Shown: positions 45,290-56,845 of the stretch, piece by piece
Numbering within the stretch: the first letter of the stretch is position 1
How the letters are laid out: each line of letters starts with the position of its first letter
DNA from: Gari tellinella
Taxonomy: Eukaryota > Mollusca > Bivalvia > Cardiida > Psammobiidae
Length of the DNA stretch: 64,000 nt
Reading direction: 5' to 3'
NCBI GenBank assembly: GCA_922989275.2
Contig: OV277857.1
Span: 50,445,083 to 50,509,082 of the forward strand
Program-made: the position numbers and the translations under genes
Notes under the pieces: model-generated
Told to the model about the DNA's origin: nothing
Seen by the model: only the letters and a program-made list of their open reading frames with translations
Database searches by the model: none

Positions 45290-45490
45290 AGTTTACGCTA
45301 AATCTATTATTTCTATTGCAAACCATTTGGAGCTAGATCAGACCGGGCTTCTAATCAAGCTCCAAACTGTTTGCCATTCAGATTAACATGAATTGTCGGG
45401 AAATTGTCTTTTTCTATGTTTTATTGCAATGCATTTGTGTTTCGTTTGCGTTTACACAGGAAAGAATAACGTATTCTCCACTGTACTTGT
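45290..45490. mobile_element. Decayed GATCAG hairpin MITE
   Basis: Core GCAAACCATTTGGAGCTAGA and complement, right end GAAAGAATAACGTATTCTCC then ACTGTA, as in the 34007 element. The left end is worn. Confidence 0.55.
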
Positions 45491-46060
45491 TGCTCTCATT
45501 TAAAGGAGTATGAATATGTATATATTAGAGAGGTGTGGTCAAAGGTCAAAGTCAAATCTTTCAAATGGCAATATTTTTGACAGTCAGGTGACTAAGACTT
45601 CATATGTGGTATACATGTTGCTCTTATTATGATTCAATATGTATGTTTCATACAGGTTGGGTCGAAGGTCAAGTTCACATGCAGTGGTCAAAAGGTCATA
45701 ATAATATTTGAAATTATTTGGCTGATGGACTCATAGTGTTTCACAAACACATCTTATTTACTGAAGCTGTTAAGATGAATTTTCATGTATGGAAAGAGTT
45801 TGGCAAGCAGAAGTTTCTTGCACACAGTTCATAATTCTTCCATCAATACTGAGAGAGTGATTCTCTTTTTTCCATGTTTTCTTCTACATTTATTTTACTG
45901 TAACTAATGTTTTACTGAAGCTTTTCAAATGAAATTTCATATATATGTATATATGGAAAGAAATTGACCAGTGGAACTGTCTTGCAGAAAGTTCATAACT
46001 CTTTTCCTTAATGTACCTGTTTCTGGCAGATTACTTCTGCTATGTCAAAGCTTTTCATTT
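45490..46060. other. No recognised gene
   Basis: AT-rich text with GTCAAAGGTCAAAGTC-like stretches, probably diverged HINE interior. No ORF or RNA gene. Confidence 0.4.
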
Positions 46061-46065
46061 TAAAC

Positions 46066-47882
46066 TCACCTGAGCAACCTCTTTCAATTTTGTTCAAAGA
46101 AGTTAAAACAATGTAGAACTCTGGTTGCCATCAACCAAGTGAAAAAATAAGGAAATCTTTAAAAAATCTTCTTTTCAAACACTATAGGGTTCAAAGCTTA
46201 GATATTTGACACATAGCATCATCGACAGGTCCTCTATCAAGATTATCCAAGTTATGCTTCGGAGGTCTCAGTTTTACATAAAGTTATATGGTGAAATTTT
46301 CAAATCCTCTGAAACTGATATAGTTAGAGCTTTGATATTTAAATTGGCATGGTGACACTTCTAGCTGTCCTATACATATATTGTTGAAATAGTTCTGGTC
46401 CATTACATGCAATGTATCTATGTCACAGGGGATGGCGGAGTGTCACATACTACTTTTAGCCGTTTTAGGTCACTGTGACCTTGACCTCAATTTTTAGCTC
46501 ACCTGAGCACAAAGTGCTTAAGGTGAGCTATTGTGATCGGTCGCCGTCCGTCGTACGTCGGTGTCGGTGTTGGTGTCCGTGTCGTCTGTTCACAATTTGT
46601 TTCAAATAACTTCTTCTTTGAAACCAATGGCCCAACTTTAAACAAACTTGGTCAGATACATACTGTAGTTGTGAGCTTCAAAAATTGTTGAAAAAAAGTG
46701 GGTGGGGCTATAGGTCTTGTTGCCATGGCAACCATGCACAATATCTAAAAAAATCTTCTTCTAAAACACTACTGGTCTGATTTCAATTTGGTTTTCACTA
46801 AAATGTTTCTCAATTAATACACTTTCAAAGTTGTTCAAAAAAATTTGATCCGTCAAAAAACATGGCCGCCAGAGGGCGTGGTCATTTTCCGCATTTACAT
46901 AATATTGACAGCTGAAGTCAAAACTTTAAAAATCTTTTTATCAATAACTATAAGTCCTAGGACAACCAAATTTCATATGTAGCATCATGTTGTGAACCTT
47001 GACCAAGAGTGTTAAAATAATGACCCCCGGGTCAAAAATGGCCCGCCCCTGGGCTTATCAGTTTTTCATAGGAAAACCTTTATAACTCTTATTCTCTGAA
47101 ACTGTATGACCTAGACCTTTTATATTTGGCATGTAGCTTTTCCATCTGGTCCTCTACCAACATTATTCAAATCATGACCCCCCGGGTAAAAAATGGCCCC
47201 GCCCTTGGGCTTATCAGTTTTACATAGAGTTATATAGGAAAACCTTTAAAACTCTTCTTCTCTAAAACTGTATGGACTAGACCTTTTATATTTGGCATGT
47301 AGCTTTGCCTTATGGTTCTCTACAAAGAATGTTCAAATCATGACCCCCGGGTCAAAAATGGCCCCGCCCCAGTGCTTATCAGTTTTACATAGACTTATAT
47401 AGGAAAACCTTTAAATGTCTTCTTCTCTGAAACTGTAAGGCCTAGACCTTTTATATTTGGCATGTAGCTATGCCTTACGGTCCTCTACCAAGATTGTTCA
47501 AATCATGACCCACGGGTCAAAAATGGCCCCGCCCGGGACTTATCAGATTTACATAGACTTATATAGGAAAACCTTTAAAATTCTTCTTCTCTGAAACCAT
47601 AAGGCCAAGACCTTTTATATTTGGCATGTAGCTTTGCCTTCTGGTCCTCTACTAAGATTGTTCTAAAATCATGACCCCCAGGTCAAAAATGGCTCTGCCC
47701 TGGGGCTTATCAGTTTTACATAGACTTATATAGGAAAACCTTTGAAAATATTCTCTGAAACTGTAAGACCTTTTACATTCGACATGTAACAAACTTCTTG
47801 TCATTTCATTTTCAACTTACATAATTAATTACCACTATTATTCTCAGGTGAGCGATATAGGGCCATCATGGCCCTCTTGTTT
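46066..47882 (+). mobile_element. HINE-like fragment plus complete copy
   Basis: 46066-46490 is an internally deleted fragment (CTCACCTGAGCAACCTCTTTC). The complete copy starts at 46491 (TTTTTAGCTCACCTGAGCAC, partner GTGCTTAAGGTGAGC), has GTCCGTCGTACGTC runs and about five ~185-bp internal units, and ends at CTCAGGTGAGCGATATAGGG, hairpin GGGCCATCATGGCCC, TCTTGTTT. Confidence 0.7.
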
Positions 47883-48239
47883 AGCTCTCCTGAGCACAAA
47901 GGTCCTCTATGAAAGTTGTTCAAATTTTGTCCCTGAGGTCAAAATTGGCCCCGCCCCAAGGTCACTGTTTTACATAGAGTTATATAGTGTGATGTTCAAA
48001 CATCTTTTTCTCTGAAACAAATACGGCCAGAGCTTTGATATTTGGCATGGTGTAACTTCCAGAGGTCCTTCACATACATTGTTGAATTAGTTCCGGCCTG
48101 TTGCATATCTGGGTCTCCGTAGTTAGAAATAGAATATTTCAATGAAAACTTCAAAAATCTTCTAGTTTGAAATCACTTGACCCAGCTTAGTGTCACCATG
48201 GTCAGGTCAGCGATCAAGGGCCATTCTGGCCCTCTTATT
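47881..48239 (+). mobile_element. HINE-like copy abutting the previous 3' end
   Basis: TTTAGCTCTCCTGAGCAC begins directly at the previous element's TTT. Its 5' hairpin partner is deleted. It ends GGTCAGCGATCAAGGGCC, hairpin GGGCCATTCTGGCCC, TCTTA. The tail-to-head contact suggests insertion of one element at the end of another. Confidence 0.6.
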
Positions 48240-48880
48240 TTCAAATGCTTGTCTCGAGCATATCTTCTGTACCATATCAGATAGGAATAGCAAAAATGAT
48301 GTGTGAGTACATCATGGGATGGCGGAGTGTCGCGTTTCACCTTAAGGTCACTGTGACCTTGACATCTGACCTCAATGGTATAATGTGTGTATGTTTGAAT
48401 GTATTCAACTCATTTTGTCTGGAGTGTAACTTCCTTTTCAATGAAACTTCACACACATATCCACAGACATCTTCCCTTTTAAAAGGTCATTGACTATAAA
48501 TAGAACTGAGCGAGGGTGTTTGCATGGTCTGGGATGTCTCTCACTTCAGTATTGTTTACGCTCTATTGTCAACAAACTTGAAAATATTTTGATAAAGCTT
48601 TGTAAAGTGATGTATGGCTATAAGGTCTCCAATGAGTTTGATTATTTTTAAGTGGGTTCAATTGGTCAAGAATTATCTGCCCTTGATGCATTGTAAAAGC
48701 CATATTTGAAGTCATATACACTCTAGCATTCTTAAGTTTTGAATGCATTTGATGTACTTGCAAAAATATGTATATAAGTTCTTGAAAAGGTGCAATTATT
48801 GTTCAAATCAGGTCATTGTGTCAATACTTGTCTGCTCTTGATATATTCAACTATCCTAGTGCATTCTGTTTTACTTTAAA
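48240..48880. other. HINE-like remnants, no gene
   Basis: GGTCACTGTGACCTTGACAT and GTCAAGAATTATCTGCCCTT recall internal units of the surrounding elements but without ends. ORFs here are short and unrecognised. Confidence 0.4.
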
Positions 48881-48887
48881 CTTGATT

Positions 48888-49640
48888 AAACCCTTTCAGC
48901 GTTCCCCAATAGAAACATCTTTAAGCACATTCAATTTATTCCTCTTCTGAAGATTATATTTCCAGTTTATATGAATATGTGGTTACTCTCCTTTCAACCT
49001 GCTTTATGAGGTCACCTGTCTTGATAACTAGAAATGGGCTATGGAGTAAAGGGTTAAGTGGTTAGAAATAGAGTATTGGGTTAAAGAGAAAATATGATAT
49101 AACCCTTTTTACTCAATGACATGTTTCTAGTTTTAAAGACATGTGGCCACTTAAAGCAGGGTAATAGTAAAGCAGAATGGGCCATAAAGGGCATTCTGCT
49201 TTATTTTAAGGCTGCTTTAAGCTACCATGTACTAAAATACATGTATGTTGCTGATTGTGCACATTCAAAACTGTATAAATTGAAACTACTTTCTTCAGTG
49301 GAGGAATTAATTAAATACTCAAAAAAGGTATATATCTATAGAGTAGAGGGGTAACAGGACCTAACAGGTTTAAGGACTGCAACAACAACTGTTAACCCTT
49401 TCTCTCATAGGTTGCTTTCCATGTTTAACCCATTACCCCAAAGCCTGCATGGAGATAAATTACCACTGAAACCAGGTCGAAAGTAAAGCAGAATGCACCT
49501 TTAGCATGCTTTAAGCTACCATCGGCTTGGAAATAGAAAATACTTCTTATATATCCATGACTATAAAGTGAAAGTCCTTTCTTTAATGGAGGAATAAATT
49601 AAAGGCATAAAATGACATATTTACGGATTAATGGGTTATG
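48888..49640. mobile_element. Three family A MITE copies
   Basis: 48890-49055 (ACCCTTTCAGCG ... AAAGGGTTAA, internally rearranged), 49100-49352 (AACCCTTTTTACTCAATG ... core at 49150-49222) and 49427-49638 (AACCCATTACCCCA ... TTAATGGGTTA). Cores are diverged from one another. Confidence 0.6.
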
Positions 49641-50040
49641 GTACATAACTGAAAAGAACTGACAAGAAGACATAAAGTTGTTGTATGAGATTTTGGATTA
49701 ACTTTAGTCCTGCTTTGAGGTGCCATTTTATCAGGAAGTTATAAAAGTATGTAATGGTACTTTTATAATAATCTGGGAAAGTAGTTCTGAGGCGGAATAG
49801 GTAATGGTGTATATGACAGAAAGGTGTAACCATAATGCCATAAATACACCTTTACTTTATTTTACCACTGGAATTTAAGATTCATAAATACCCCCCCCCC
49901 CCCCTTCAAACCACCAAAGATCTTCCCTATCATTTTATTTAAGGCATTATTAAAAACCCTCTAATCACAAGTTTACTCTTCACAGATACACTGTTATGTG
50001 GCACTACATTTCAGTGAGTCTGTTACATTGTACATATTGC
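49640..50040. other. No gene; poly-C tract
   Basis: A poly-C run lies at about 49889-49904. The rest is featureless AT-rich sequence. Confidence 0.5.
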
Positions 50041-50480
50041 AGTGTGATAAACAATGAAGACCTTGATTAGAGGGCCTTTATTAGGGGCCCTTTTACTTGG
50101 GTCTACACTGTTTGCATAGGACAAATGTACTCTTCACAGGTACATATTTTGTTAACAGTGTTAATATGTGATTGTATATTTCAATGAGTTTGTTAATTTA
50201 TTTCAATGTGACAAACTGAATATCCGGATCAGAGTGTCCTTTTATCTGGATCTACTCTGTATGCAATGAACAATTGTACTTCTCACAGTTACACAATTTG
50301 TTAATGATGTAAATATGTGGCACTAGGTTGCAATGAGGTTGTTACAATTTATTGTAACCTGATAAACAATGAAGACCCTCATCAGAGGACCCCTATTTGG
50401 AGCCCTCTGATCTGGGTCTACACTGTTTGCAAAGGACAAGTGTACTCTTCACATGTACACTGTTGGTTAATGATAAACTG
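50040..50480. repeat. Direct repeats of MITE B-like hairpin block
   Basis: A ~150-bp block with AAACAATGAAGACC, GATTAGAGGGCC, GGTCTACACTGTTTGC and ACTCTTCACAGGTAC recurs about three times (50050, 50215, 50365). Each has the GATC-hairpin arrangement of family B. Confidence 0.55.
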
Positions 50481-50559
50481 TTTGCATAGGCTAAAATTAA
50501 TGTTAGTAGAAATCTCCTACAGGATTTATTTCTTATCACATTTCAGCTTGCCTTATTAT

Positions 50560-50735
50560 TAATACTTTCAGTCTGTTTTAAGCCACCATCTGCAAGGATA
50601 TGGAAAATATTTCTTATGGTGAATATTTATTTTTTAATGACTGCACAAAGTGGAACTATTTTATTGAGTGGTAAAAAAATTAAAGGCATTAAAATAAGTA
50701 TCTTTGAAGTGAAGGTTTAAGTGTGTTATAACCCA
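50560..50735. mobile_element. MITE family A right half
   Basis: CTTTCAGTCTGTTTTAAGCC, GGTAAAAAAATTAAAGGC and GTGAAGGTTTAAG are the right half of a family A unit without the left half. Confidence 0.5.
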
Positions 50736-50853
50736 TTACTCCATATATACACATTTTTACGTCTTTATTTTTATGCCCCCAGCATCGACAGATGCGGGGC
50801 ATATAGTAATCGTCCTGTCCGTCCGTCCGTCCGTCCGAGCGCACGAAAGGTTA

Positions 50854-50967
50854 ATTGTTGGGTAGGGAGAACAATAGATTCCATTCATTCCGTGATTACC
50901 CTATTGTTATTGTTGGGTATTTTAGTGTACTGTTGGGTACTTTTAAACAAAAAAAATACCCAACAAA
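50854..50967. mobile_element. Small MITE with TTGTTGGGTA ends
   Basis: TTGTTGGGTA at the left and TACCCAACAA at the right are exact complements. As with 18377-18531, it is inserted in the GTCCGTCCG region of a larger repeat and ends in further GTCCGTCC. Confidence 0.55.
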
Positions 50968-51224
50968 TGTCCAACTGTGAGAACGTCCGTGTGTCCGTCC
51001 GTAACAAGGTTAAGTAGATTTTACCGTTTCGTCTAGCATCAACACCACTTACCCAAATGCTTTGATGATTATACAGTTGTTACCTTGGACCATTCCCTAT
51101 CCACTAATATCACCAAACTTTGATTTTGACCTTGACCTTGACCTAATTTAGACTTATAAAATTTTAAATAACCTATTTCTTGGTTAACTAGATTTTACCG
51201 TTTCGTCTAGCATCAACACAACTG

Positions 51225-51620
51225 ACTACAATGCTTTGATACTTATACAGTTGTTGCCTAGCATCAACACAGACGACTACAATGCTTTGATACTTATACA
51301 GTTGTTGCCTAGCATCAACACAGACGACTACAATGCTTTGATACTTATACAGTTGTTGCCTAGCATCAACACAGACGACTACAATGCTTTGATACTTATA
51401 CAGTTGTTGCCTAGCATCAACACAGACGACTACAATGCTTTGATACTTATACAGTTGTTGCCTAGCATCAACACAGACGACTACAATGCTTTGATACTTA
51501 TACAGTTGTTGCCTAGCATCAACACAGACGACTACAATGCTTTGATACTTATACAGTTGTTGCCTAGCATCAACACAGGCGACTACAATGCTTTGATACT
51601 TATACAGTTGTTGCCTTGGA
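51225..51620 (+). repeat. 51-bp tandem array, about 8 near-identical units
   Basis: Units start at 51225, 51276, 51327, 51378, 51429, 51480, 51531 and 51582, each beginning ACTACAATGCTTTGATACTT. They are identical except for a GACG to GGCG change before the last unit and diverged flanks. Since 51 is a multiple of 3 the array is open in one frame (17-residue period LPSINTDDYNALILIQL), but there is no ATG start. Confidence 0.95.
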
Positions 51621-51824
51621 CCATTACCAACTCACCAATAATATCCAAGCTCAGTTTGACCCTGACCTTGACCTAATTTGGACTTAGAAAATATTCAAAA
51701 TATATTGTCAAGGATGCCACTGGGGGCATAAGCGTTTATTGAACGCGCAGTCTTGTTTTCTCCAGTGAATAAAATAGTCATAATTTAAACAACCATGAAT
51801 ATGTTTATTAAGAAATATTTTCTG

Positions 51825-52400
51825 TATTTTAGCAGATGGTATCTTAAAGCAGGCCGATAGATAAGCAGAATGCCCATTAAGGCCAATTTTACTTTATTTT
51901 CAACCTACTACATGTATATATTAAGATTTTACCTGTCTTTAAAACTAAAACAGGCTATAGAGTAAAGAGTTATGCAGATGATTGCTTAACCCATTATCCC
52001 ATGAATACACCTTTTATTTATTCTTCCACTTCTATATCATAGCAGATGGTAGCTCAGAGAAGACTGAAAGTAAACTAGAATGCTCCTAAATGAGCATTCT
52101 GCTGTACTTTCTAACTGCTTTAAGCAAATATCTGTCTTCAGTTCAAATTCTGCAAGTCGGGGCAATATTTCAAGGATTGGGGAAACATTTCCTAAGAAAT
52201 TTGGACCCCTGGTTGGGAACATTTCCTGTTAACTGGTATGCACAATTTAAGAACTATTTTCCATATCCAAGCAGATTGTAGCTTTAAAGCAGGTTGAAAG
52301 TAAAGCAGAATGCTCTTGAAGTTGCATTCTGCTTTACTTTTAACCTCATTTAAGCGGTCACGTCTTCAAAACTAGAAACAGGCAATGTGGTAAATGATTA
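51825..52400. mobile_element. Family A MITE copies (three cores)
   Basis: Cores at about 51843-51910, 52045-52125 and 52285-52355, each a diverged AAGCAGGTTGAAAGTAAAGC palindrome. Only the last keeps well-matched arms. Confidence 0.6.
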
Positions 52401-52536
52401 ATTCAAGATAGAAAAAATCAACTTGACAGACTCTGTATACCCCTTCTTTATATGAATAAAGGCACACATTATTGTTTTTGATATACCTGTACATGTATAT
52501 ATGCAAGACATATCCTGTTTGATAATCCATGGTATA

Positions 52537-52736
52537 CAGGGCTCCAAATAAGAGAGAGTAAACTATACAAATCCAGCAGATTCTCCTTCAAGACAGCTCC
52601 AAATCCTATGGTGTTGCTATACTTATAGGAATCCTCTCAAAGAGATGATCCTAATCAGTACTGTAGTGACACCAATGGGTTTAATACTGAAATAAAGATT
52701 TTTGTTTTTGAAATAGTCCCCTCATCTGGAGCCCTG
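52537..52736. mobile_element. MITE family F with 7-bp flanking repeat
   Basis: CAGGGCTCCAAATAAG and CATCTGGAGCCCTG are inverted ends. TGGTATA (52530-52536 and 52737-52743) flanks both sides, a target duplication of about 7-8 bp, consistent with hAT-type mobilisation. Confidence 0.7.
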
Positions 52737-52743
52737 TGGTATA

Positions 52744-53095
52744 TTTGAATGAACAAAACAAACAGCAAGAATTTGTTTTTATCTATGTACAATTAAAAAA
52801 AAAAAAATATTTTCAAGTTGATACTTTTATTTTCTTTCTCCCATCTACCCAAAGCAGAATTGTTATTGATTACAGTCAATCTGTTATTAAGCACTCCTTA
52901 ACTTAGGCAATATTATGGTCTGGTGGTTGCTTAATGAAGATAAAAAATAATACATGAACATGCGTTTCTGCATTATTATTGTTCATGCATTAAGCAGTCA
53001 CTTGTCTTTAGAGGTCTGCTTGCTCTAAAAAATGAGTGCTTGCTTAGAACATGACTGAAAAAAACAAATCACAGGGAATGGCTCATAGTACAGCC
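52744..53095. other. No recognised gene
   Basis: Poly-A run near 52795-52807. The rest is AT-rich with TTAAGCACTCCTTAA-like short inverted pieces. Nothing codable. Confidence 0.5.
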
Positions 53096-53099
53096 CTTT

Positions 53100-53790
53100 C
53101 TTTTTAACCCTTTACTCCATAGACAGGTAAACACTTAAAGCAGATTATTTATTTCTTTGGATACATACTTATATTACTGTATAAATTGGAATTCTTTTCC
53201 TCAGTAGAGGAATAAATTAAATGTGTATCTATGGAGTAAATAAAAAGTGTATGGTCCCTTAGGGGGTAAATGAATTAAAGAGTCAAACCACAGTATCTCA
53301 AACTAGCTAAGGTGGAAAGTACTTGTTTTTCCACCAATGAAACTTCTTAATTTGAAATTGCTTAAAAAGTCAAAACATATCCCTATTTCAAAATTAAAAT
53401 TTTAGGCATATTTGAACTTTAATATACATGTACTGATATGTTCCAGTAAAGTGAGATCAAGTGAGATTTACTGTACTACAGTCAAACTTTGATATCTCGA
53501 CCTTTCTTTACTGGACATAGTGTACATGTAGTACTCCTTTTAGTGTTAAACGCCTTGTCCTGTTCCTAATATTGAAGATAGGTGACTACTTAAAAGTACA
53601 TTGAAAGTAAAGCAAAATGTACCTTACTGTGCATTATATTATTTACTTCAGGCATGCTTTAAGCTACCATCTGTTAGAATATATAAATGTTTCTATTGAA
53701 ACAATTTCAATACTGTATAAATTTTGACTTTTTTTCTCAATGGAGAACAGGCATAACAATGTGTATCTATGGAGTAACTTGGGTTAAAAG
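53100..53790. mobile_element. Two diverged family A MITEs
   Basis: 53103-53252 (AACCCTTTACTCCATAGAC ... ATCTATGGAGTAAA, core mostly deleted) and 53545-53777 (TGTTAAACGCCTTGTCC ... core TTGAAAGTAAAGC ... ATCTATGGAGTAA). Confidence 0.5.
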
Positions 53791-54240
53791 TGACAGGCAG
53801 CAAAGTGTTCATATTGAAGACATACATCCATTCTTATTCTATTTATTTAAGAGCACCCTCTGATCCTCTCAATAAGGTCAATGTTGCCATCAATGTCATT
53901 TTATGTAATGGGTGTGGAATTTCTTGGTAAATCATGAATTGAGAATCCTTGGATCCAGATTTGCCCCATCAGAAATTTCTCTTGAGATCACTCATAATGT
54001 ATACATGCACTTGGCAGAATGTTCACTCTGAAAAGACAAATATACACAAATTATACATAATGATAAACGAAAACTTTGATCAAGGTCTACACAGTGATTC
54101 AAAACAACATAATTTATGAAATGCCAAGTGTACCAGTGACAGGTAGCTAACTATTGATAAAAACACTTGTAAAGTTCAGGAAACAAATAAGTTTACTACA
54201 GATATCTGATACCCGCTCCAATCACTATAACAAACTTACA
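53790..54240. other. No recognised gene
   Basis: Unremarkable AT-rich sequence without ORF, repeat ends or RNA-like folds that I can see. Confidence 0.5.
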
Positions 54241-54590
54241 TTCAACCCTAGCGGGGATTACACGCGTCATTTACAAAATGGTACCTGTGAGGATTACACT
54301 TGTTGTATGCAAACAGTGTAGACCCTGATCAGAGGGCTTCTTGAGGAGCCCTATGATCAGGGTCTACACTGTTTGTCATTTTGAAATACATTATTAAAAT
54401 CAACCCTAAATAGTCAAATGGACTAAAACTAAAACCTTTAATCTGCATTAAACCCTATAAGGTCACTACTCATTAGAATCGTCTCTACGTGACGATTCTA
54501 ATGAGTAGTGGCATCATCGAATTTGGTGCTAAAACGAGTGAGAAAATGACGAGGGAGTATTGAATTTGTTGAGTTAACTCCCTCTTCCTT
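54240..54590. mobile_element. MITE B copy next to MITE F copy
   Basis: 54245-54440 has the B core (GCAAACAGTGTAGACCCTGA hairpin) and tail AATGGACTAAAACTAAAACC. 54440-54590 has the F palindrome ACTACTCATTAGAATCGTC with its complement. Together they interrupt the exon-like frame that ends at 54591. Confidence 0.6.
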
Positions 54591-54830
54591 AAACAACGTT
54601 ACCAGAGGGGTGCAGTTTTTACTGGATGTGTCGTCCGCTTCGATCAATTTTACATTAGAATCTAGTCTGGGGCTATTGTAAGGGAAAATAAGCAACGATA
54701 TTTCACTTTACCTCCACGGCAATTTCTGTAGACATCATCTGGTGAAGCGTCGTGCTGTAGTTCTGTCTGACAAAGTAATTTTCATTATTTCTACAACTTC
54801 AAACCATCGAAGTTGTGCCTTGTCCGCCAT
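54591..54830 (-). pseudogene. Two exon-like blocks, MADKAQLRWF... protein
   Basis: Minus strand. Exon 1 (54830-54712) starts ATGGCGGACAAGG (MADKAQLRWFEV). After an apparent 1-base deletion it continues NNENYFVRQNYSTTLHQMM to donor GTAAAG. Exon 2 (54672-54591) follows a strong acceptor (TTATTTTCCCTTACAATAG) and reads PRLDSNVKLIEADDTSSKN then CTPLVTLF, where the MITEs begin. Exon phases agree once the single base is allowed for. The second block aligns with the 39290-39430 ORF. Function unknown. Confidence 0.4.
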
Positions 54831-54899
54831 TTTAGAAATCTTGATTGAGTTCAGGGATCAGTCATTTTTCAGACGCCACCTAGCGTTATAATTGATTTA

Positions 54900-55500
54900 C
54901 TGGTTCCCGGCTTCAAACATTCTTAATTTTCTATTCTTATTGTTAACTTGTAGTTGTACATTTGCAACATTGAACTTAACATGGATTAATTTCTCTTCTT
55001 ATTATTGTTTTCCAATTTATCAATTAGAATAATGAAATAGTATCTTTTAATTCTTAAATGAATAAATACATGTAAACAGAATACAGTCATAACATAGATA
55101 TTTTAATAATATTTTTAGAACAATAAAATAAAAATAAAAAGATAAAAATATAAATTGAAATTTCGAAATAGTAATTGAAATGTTACAATAAGAATTAGAA
55201 TAAGTAAATGTGAAAAGCAAGCTTGAAATAATAAGAAGAATTAGAAAATCAAAATAGAAAGATTAAAATAATAATAAGAATAAGAAAATCAAAACAGAAA
55301 GTTAATAATAATAATAAGAATTAGAAAATCAAAATAGAAAGTTAAAAATAATAATAAGAATTAGAAAATCAAAATAGAAAGTTTAAAATCATCATAAGAA
55401 TTAGAAAATGAAAATAGCAAAGTTGAAAGTAAAAGGCGGATATTCCCCTCCATATATTTCACTTGAACGCCGAAAACAATCAGTTGATTTCTTATATTAC
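54900..55500 (-). repeat. AT-rich spacer with ~50-bp repeats, inverted to 38.5 kb
   Basis: On the plus strand AATAATAATAAGAATTAGAA and AATCAAAATAGAAAG repeat about four times between 55220 and 55410, ending at GGCGGATATTCCCCTCC. The reverse complement parallels 38540-38990. Confidence 0.65.
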
Positions 55501-55587
55501 AATATAGTTGATCGAAAGATAGCGTTTACACGAAATGAACATAATTTTTTCAAGGGATTTTAATGGGGAGAATGTAAATATTTACAT

Positions 55588-55653
55588 TTATTCTCTGTTT
55601 GTGTTGAGCATGTTCTCTGGTTCAACTCTGAAGTGGATATCTGGCTTACAGAT
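55588..55653 (-). CDS. Terminal exon-like ORF
   Basis: Minus strand: acceptor TTTATTTTCATTGCAG, then 21 codons ICKPDIHFRVEPENMLNTNR plus E and a TAA stop, followed by the AT-rich spacer. It occupies the position that the YqaJ stop has at 38463. No domain recognised; could be the last exon of the gene whose exon is at 57093-57293. Confidence 0.35.
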   Translation of the reverse strand: MCKPDIHFRVEPENMLNTNRE

Positions 55654-55686
55654 CTGCAATGAAAATAAAGTCATATTATTGTTTAA

Positions 55687-56837
55687 CCCATAGCCTATTT
55701 CTAGTTTGGAAGATAGATGACCACTTACGGCTGGATGAAAGTGAAGCGGAATGTGCTTTAAGGAGCATTCTGCTTTACTTTCACTCTGCTTTATAAAGTT
55801 TAAGCTATTATCTGCTAGAATATAGAATATATTTTTATGATTCTAATTTGTGACAGTATAAATTTATTTAATTGGAACTATTTCTTGAGTACACAAATGA
55901 GCTAAAAACCTAAAAGGATGTATTTATGGGGAAATGTGTTTAACCCTTTCCCCCATGGAAGCGCCTTTAAGCGCATTTAATTTATTCCTCCACTGGTGAA
56001 AATAGTTCCAATTTATAAAGCAGGCTGAAAGCAAAGCAGAATGTGCCTTAAGGCACATTCTGCTTTACTTTCAACCTGCTTTAAGTGGACACCTATATTC
56101 AATACTAGAAATATGCTATGGGGGAAAGGGTTAAAAGGACAAAAACACATTTTTTCGGTGTTTCAGTGAAATGAATGACAGGAAATGATTGATATAATGT
56201 AAAAAAGTTGTCAACAACATCAGGTAATTTTCAACTAATTTCACTTTTATCAATCTAGGAAGTGATTGACAAATAAATTCTTTTAATGATTCACTATTTT
56301 GCTGAGGAACTCTGTCATTCATTTTACTTTTATTATAAACAGTAAAGATTTGAGTCAATTATTGACAGTAATTTCTTAATTTATTTGACACTACTAAGCA
56401 GCTCATTAAGATCTGATAATGTATTAAAATATTCAACCGAAGTGTCAACCCAAGAAGTAAGATTACACTTGTCCTGTGCAAATAGTGTAGACCCTGATCA
56501 GAGGGCTCCTGCTCAAAAGTGGAATACACTTAAATTTGAAACTGGAGATGTTCATTAAAGTTTCAGGGGCGATTGAATTAATCCATAATTACCCCATAGC
56601 CTGTGTCTAGTTTTGAAGACAGGTGAACACTTAAAGCAGGTAGAAAGTAAAGCAGAGTGCACCTCGGAAGGAACATTCTGCTTTTCTTTCTGTCTGTCTG
56701 CTTTAAGCTACTACCTGCTAGGATAAAGATTACATTTCTTATTAGGGTCCATTTCCATAACTGTATAAATTGGAACTGTTTTCTTCAGCAGAGGAGTGAA
56801 TTAGAGGTATAAAAAGGTGTATTTATGGAATAGTGGG
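55687..56837. mobile_element. Run of TTAA MITEs, family A x3 plus MITE B piece
   Basis: Units: 55687-55939 and 55944-56130 share one TTAA (55940-55943). 56582-56837 is flanked by TTAA at 56578 and 56838. A family B fragment lies at about 56455-56577. The 55944-56130 copy has complementary ends CCCTTTCCCCCAT and GGGGGAAAGGG and a near-perfect core palindrome. The ORF at 56131-56358 (minus) between units is unrecognised. Confidence 0.75.
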
Positions 56838-56845
56838 TTAATTAA

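Larger units (their letters stand above)
50768..51757 (+). mobile_element. HINE-like element with 51-bp array (ATGCCCC type)
   Basis: TTTTTATGCCCCCAGCATCG with partner GATGCGGGGCATATAG, GTCCGTCCGTCC run, and end CACTGGGGGCATAAGCGTTT...GCGCAGTCTTGTTTT. GCCCCCAG and CTGGGGGC are complementary. A small MITE (50854-50967) and a 51-bp tandem array (51225-51620) are nested. Confidence 0.65.

Noticed and set aside
51236..51676. 146-residue open frame with 17-residue repeats as a repeat protein
   Set aside because: It has no ATG start, lies inside a non-coding HINE-like element and is open only because the 51-bp unit is a multiple of three.
10551..51757. CRISPR-like arrays
   Set aside because: The tandem repeats have no unique spacers and the genome is eukaryotic.
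54498..54695. 65-residue minus ORF as an independent gene
   Set aside because: Its N-terminal part is the exon at 54591-54672, but the rest is MITE F sequence, so the ORF as a whole is not real.
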